Source: Sphagnum compactum
Taxonomy: Eukaryota; Bryophyta; Sphagnopsida; Sphagnales
Direction of reading: 5' to 3'
Assembly: GCA_965153455.1 (NCBI GenBank)
Contig: OZ234493.1
Span: forward strand, 12,080,213 to 12,144,212
DNA length: 64,000 nt
Part shown: positions 60,101 to 64,000 of the stretch, piece by piece
How the letters are laid out: every line of letters begins with the position of its first letter
Position numbering within the stretch: the first letter of the stretch is position 1
Translations under genes and position numbers: made by a program
Notes under the pieces: model-generated
What the model was told of the DNA's origin: nothing
Databases searched by the model: none
The model's input: only the letters and a program-made list of their open reading frames with translations

Positions 60101-61359
60101 TGTAGAATTAATCCTTAAATGGCATGGTATTAAGTTTATCATAAAAATGGTTAGCCCTACTACCATTTACATATAATCTGGTTTTAATCATTGATTAAAT
60201 TGCATCCAAAGCTCATTAACCTTAATCATTTGGTCATATAATCAAGGAATAATTTACTAAGCATCTAAAGTTGATTAGTCGTAATCACGGTTACACATAC
60301 TTAGGGGACCATTGTTGATGAATTCACATCCACAACAAGATGGATTATAACACTTTCAGACACAGTGTGATGTTTATAACGTGCAATCAAAGAGAAAATC
60401 AACGACTGCTTAATGCATGGCCCCAATGAATTCAACATTTTTCATGCAATTAACTTACACACAACCAACATTAATTTATGCCTTATTACTTGTCATCAAA
60501 AAAATTTCATGCAAACATTTCACACACAACTTCATCAACAATTTGATCATAGATTACTCACATTCTTTTCATAATTTACACACATTCTTTTCACAAGTTA
60601 ACACCACAACAATAAAATTTCATCCATTTTAGGTGCATATTACATCACTTTTGAATTGTGTGCGAAAATTTGAAAAGATGAATAAAATAATGCAAGAAAA
60701 TCAAATGTGGAACTTACAACTTGTTACACAACAAGACAATGATGAATATGCAAACATGACACATGATGAAGTTGAATCATTAAACAACAAATTTGATTGC
60801 CATGAATCAAATTACATAACTAACTAGCAAGATGCATAAGGCAAACAATCTATTCCTCCTATGAATGACCTTGTCCAACTACCACTAACTTGTATTTCAA
60901 ATGTTTTGCCCAAGTTAAATCCTAGGTCAATTTTAAGTTATTTACATCCTCTAAACACCCTTCCCACAACACCATGTTATTATGTATTTGGTGATGAAAA
61001 TGCAACACCCATTTGTAGCTGCAATGAGAGTGCACACATGAAATCGATGCATCACAAATCAATCTTGCAACATTAACCAACCATTGATCTATTTGCTCAA
61101 AACCTACCATGTTGAGCTTCAAATGCTTTAGAACATGCAACTAGAAGCAATGGTGATGCAACATTTTGAAATTTGACACCAACACATGGGATGTCAATTG
61201 ACATTGCATTTCAAAATCCAACTCAAAGGACATTGTGGATTCCCGCTTCTCACAATCCATCACGCAAGAAATTAGTGGATCTTGCTTCTCATAGTTCGTC
61301 ACCTAGGGCTAAGGAATGCACGAACAATGTTTAAGGAAGTAATGGCAATCCCACCACAC
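57151..61359. other. Intergenic AT-rich DNA
   Basis: A diverged tandem duplication of about 75-80 bp (TCTAGA(C/T)T(T)TGTG, then ATTTAC(G/A)AGGGC) lies at about 57590-57740. Frames at 60633-60827 and 60861-61076 are each followed closely by more AT-rich sequence. They could belong to the 5' part of the transposon relic that starts near 61360, but no motif proves it. Confidence 0.5.
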
Positions 61360-62035
61360 AATCACATTCGAAGCAAAAAAACATAAGGAAAAATGGGAAT
61401 TGGGACAACATTTCCTTGAAGTTGGCAATGGAAAGCGTTGAAGTGAGCGACAACTTATAGACTGATGTTCGGAGGTGGGGCGTGTTTACATCACTCCACA
61501 AACATGTGTATGCAAAAAGAAAGAAAACTACATTAATGGAGTATGTGAAAAAAAATAGTTGATTGGGCATCCAATCACATTGACACAACTACAATTGAAA
61601 GTTGTAGAGATTACCTAGGAAAGAGCGTCTCCTTTCAATAACAACATACCTAGGTGGGGGTGGTTATGATGGTTTAAAAAGCGAAATCTTGACCTATCGT
61701 TGCAAGTCGTTCAAGGTTTGGAAATAGGGCATGTGAAAGCTTTGTGCCCAACCAATGTAGAAAGTCTATACAAAAACTTATTTGAAGCTTATGAAGCACA
61801 CATGTACCCACCATCATAGATTTGGAATTATGATGAATCTGGTGCCCAAGCCAGTTGAAATGGAAGCAACTTGGTTCTAGCATGAATCGACTCACAAACA
61901 ATGCATTCAATCACGCCAAATGAATGTGAACGGTTGTCCATGTTATCATGCATCAATGCATCCAATGTAACGTTCCCAAATTTTTACATTTTTAGAGGTA
62001 ACTGTTTCCAATAAAACTTCATTGCCAAATGTGAA
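61360..62035 (+). pseudogene. Decayed pogo-like (Tc1/mariner, DDE_1) transposase
   Basis: Ordered fragments of a pogo-type transposase. At about 61384-61560 a helix-turn-helix region gives NWDNISLKLAMESVEV, then RRWGVFTSLHKHVYAKR. At about 61566-61690 come IGHPITLTQLQLKVVEI, then SPFNNNIP and WGW. At about 61690-61815 come LDLSLQVVQGLEIGHVKALC, PTNVESLYKNLFEAYEAH and MYPPS. At 61816-61860 comes IWNYDESGAQAS, whose Asp is the expected first catalytic residue. At about 61865-61995 come NGSNLVLA, ITPNE, LSMLSCINASN and FPNFYIFRGN. TAG/TGA stops interrupt the frame at several places and small frame changes occur. The second and third acidic residues were not found downstream, so the copy is truncated as well as broken. 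Flanking inverted repeats were not identified. Confidence 0.75.
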
Positions 62036-64000
62036 TTAAGTGTGTTGACAGTTTGTTGTAACTTGAGAATACAAATTTGAATAGCTTCATCAACAACCTT
62101 TATGAAAATTGTGTACTATTGTGTTATCAAATATCAATCTTCTTTGGATGTTGTTGCCACATTTTTTATCAAGACCATAACACATTGGCCTCCATTGTAT
62201 GCTTCAAGAAAATATTTATATTATGTGCCTAAAATTATTGCTAAAAGGAAGAACATCTTGGTCAAATTCACCTTTTCCATTTGTAATCAATAACTATTTT
62301 TCACCTTTGCTATTTCATTTTTCCCTTACATCAACAATAATGACAACAAAGTAGCAAAACTCCAATTTTGAAAAGAATTTTTGAATTTTCTAATGAAATC
62401 CATGTGGAAAACATGTGAACCAATTCAAGTTCAAAAGCAATGATTGGTGATACAATGGTTGTAAATTCAATTACAATGACAACATGCATGCCACCTTTTT
62501 CAAATCCCCTTTGGATTTTAATTTAATGTCGAAAATTTTCACCTTCATAGACATGTTTTTTGGCAAATATTGTTCATGCATATCTATATGAGGTGATTTG
62601 ACCTTGAAAGTGATTATGGTCAGAGTTGCCTTATCCAACAAATCACAATGTAAATATGCATAACTTTGATCTTCCATGCTTTTATTTGTAATTCAATAAA
62701 AGGTGCCAACCTATTGAACATGTTTGCCTCAAATGCAACATTTCTAACTTCAAAATCCAAATCATCCACCACAATAATTAATCAATTATTTTTCACTAGA
62801 ACAACCATTGTGCAAGAAAAAACTTATCAAAATGAATTTGATAACCAACAAACAAAGTAGCAGAAAAATGGGATTTAACAAACACACACTTGAAAAAACT
62901 CAAGCTTGCAAAAAAATCGATACATAATGAAAAGCTTATGTTAAGCACAATGTTCATGCTAGTTAAAAAGAAAGATAATAAACATACAATGTAATATTTA
63001 GTATGGAACAAATAAACTTGATTGAAACCCTAAACCTTTTATTAATGTTCTTTGACTTTAACTTATTTTGACTATAGGTTGACTGCAAATTAACAATTAA
63101 AAATCACATTCATGGTTCGACAGTTAAATTATGGTCCAATAATGAACAATATATTCTACAAATTTTAATTATGCAACTCATGGGTACATCAAAACCCTCT
63201 ATATTCTATTTAGACCAACGACCCAATAAATAGAGTAAGCCTTTTTAGAAAGATAAGTAATGGGCCATGTTAAACGAAGAGGGCTTTAATAAATATGCAA
63301 GATATTTAATGAAAGCAAACCATACATACATTGTGTTTATGTACAACATTGCAATTATCAAGTTGGACCCACCATAATATAATCCTTAAAAATGCTCTTT
63401 TCCAAACCATACTTACACTCCAAGCACACGGCTCTTGCTTAGTATCTTAAACTAGCATAATTAAACAAGATGGATGGTCCAACCAAATTCAACAAAAAAA
63501 AATACTTTTCTGCTTTGATGAAGACCAAGTTCATACCATGATTGCATAATAGTTTAAAAACTATTAAATGTGTGCAACCAAAAATTTTAAGAAATATTGG
63601 TTGCACCCTTTTTGAGTTTTTCATGCTTCTAATTGTCGCAACTTGGATTTGAGATACAACATCTTAACCTTAAACTTTTTTACATTGTTTAAACCATTCT
63701 TTTCATTTTCACTTCAATATATATTTATTTGGTAAACATATAAGTATGTATATATATATAAATATGTATCGGTAAACATCAACTTTTTGATCATTTGCAT
63801 GAAAATTTTAGTCCTACAAACAATTGAAATTGAATTGTTTTTCAATTTCTGGTTAAATGTATTCAATGTTTGATTTCAAATAAGATTTTAATTAAATTTT
63901 TTTTTGAAATTAATCTTTTTGTGTTGAAGTTTTGCCATGTTTGGTGCCCCCAAAAAATGACATATTAATTTTTTAAAGAAAAATCTTGCGAAAATATCCT
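62036..64000. other. Intergenic AT-rich DNA to the window end
   Basis: No gene was recognised. Open frames at 62102-62293, 62471-62677 and 62796-63011 show no domain. Part of this may be the 3' half of the pogo-like element, worn beyond recognition. Confidence 0.5.

Overview
This window looks like nuclear DNA from a land plant. It is AT-rich and gene-poor, with many microsatellites, two large minisatellites, small inverted-repeat elements and decayed DNA transposons. Its genes have short exons split by GT/AG introns. I cannot name the species. Nothing indicates bacterial, organellar or viral DNA, and no rRNA, intact tRNA or CRISPR array is visible.

Three genes can be supported. On the minus strand (18578-21199) a complete seven-exon gene can be assembled with consistent splice phases. 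It encodes a 201-residue thioredoxin with a WCGPC active site and an Arg/Ser-rich, mitochondrial-like presequence, which fits plant thioredoxin o. Divergent from it, after a 639-bp CpG-rich spacer, the plus strand carries the first exon of an F-box protein (21839-22017); its later exons were not identified. At 30274-33299 (plus) a four-exon gene encodes a 529-residue RING-H2 protein whose N-terminal half I do not recognise. After the RING it carries two copies of a hydrophobic/Ser-Pro motif that resembles a SUMO-interacting motif.

Layout: 1-14.9 kb is repeat-rich intergenic DNA. 15.0-17.3 kb holds two minisatellites (14 x about 45 bp and 9 x about 69 bp). 18.5-24.6 kb is the thioredoxin/F-box locus, with a third minisatellite inside a thioredoxin intron. 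30.2-33.3 kb is the RING-H2 gene. From 34.7 kb onward the window is mainly a transposon graveyard: a MULE-like relic (34.7-36.3 kb, plus), a clearer MULE/SWIM transposase relic (48.0-49.8 kb, minus), a 0.8-kb element with 35-bp terminal inverted repeats (56.2-57.0 kb) lying against an older dispersed repeat, and a pogo-like DDE transposase relic (61.4-62.0 kb, plus).

The most interesting signals are the RING-H2 gene itself and the two long, oppositely oriented copies of one repeat family in the introns on either side of its second exon. That exon carries the first zinc-ligand pair of the RING. The genes do not form an operon; the only functional pairing suggested is the divergent thioredoxin/F-box promoter.
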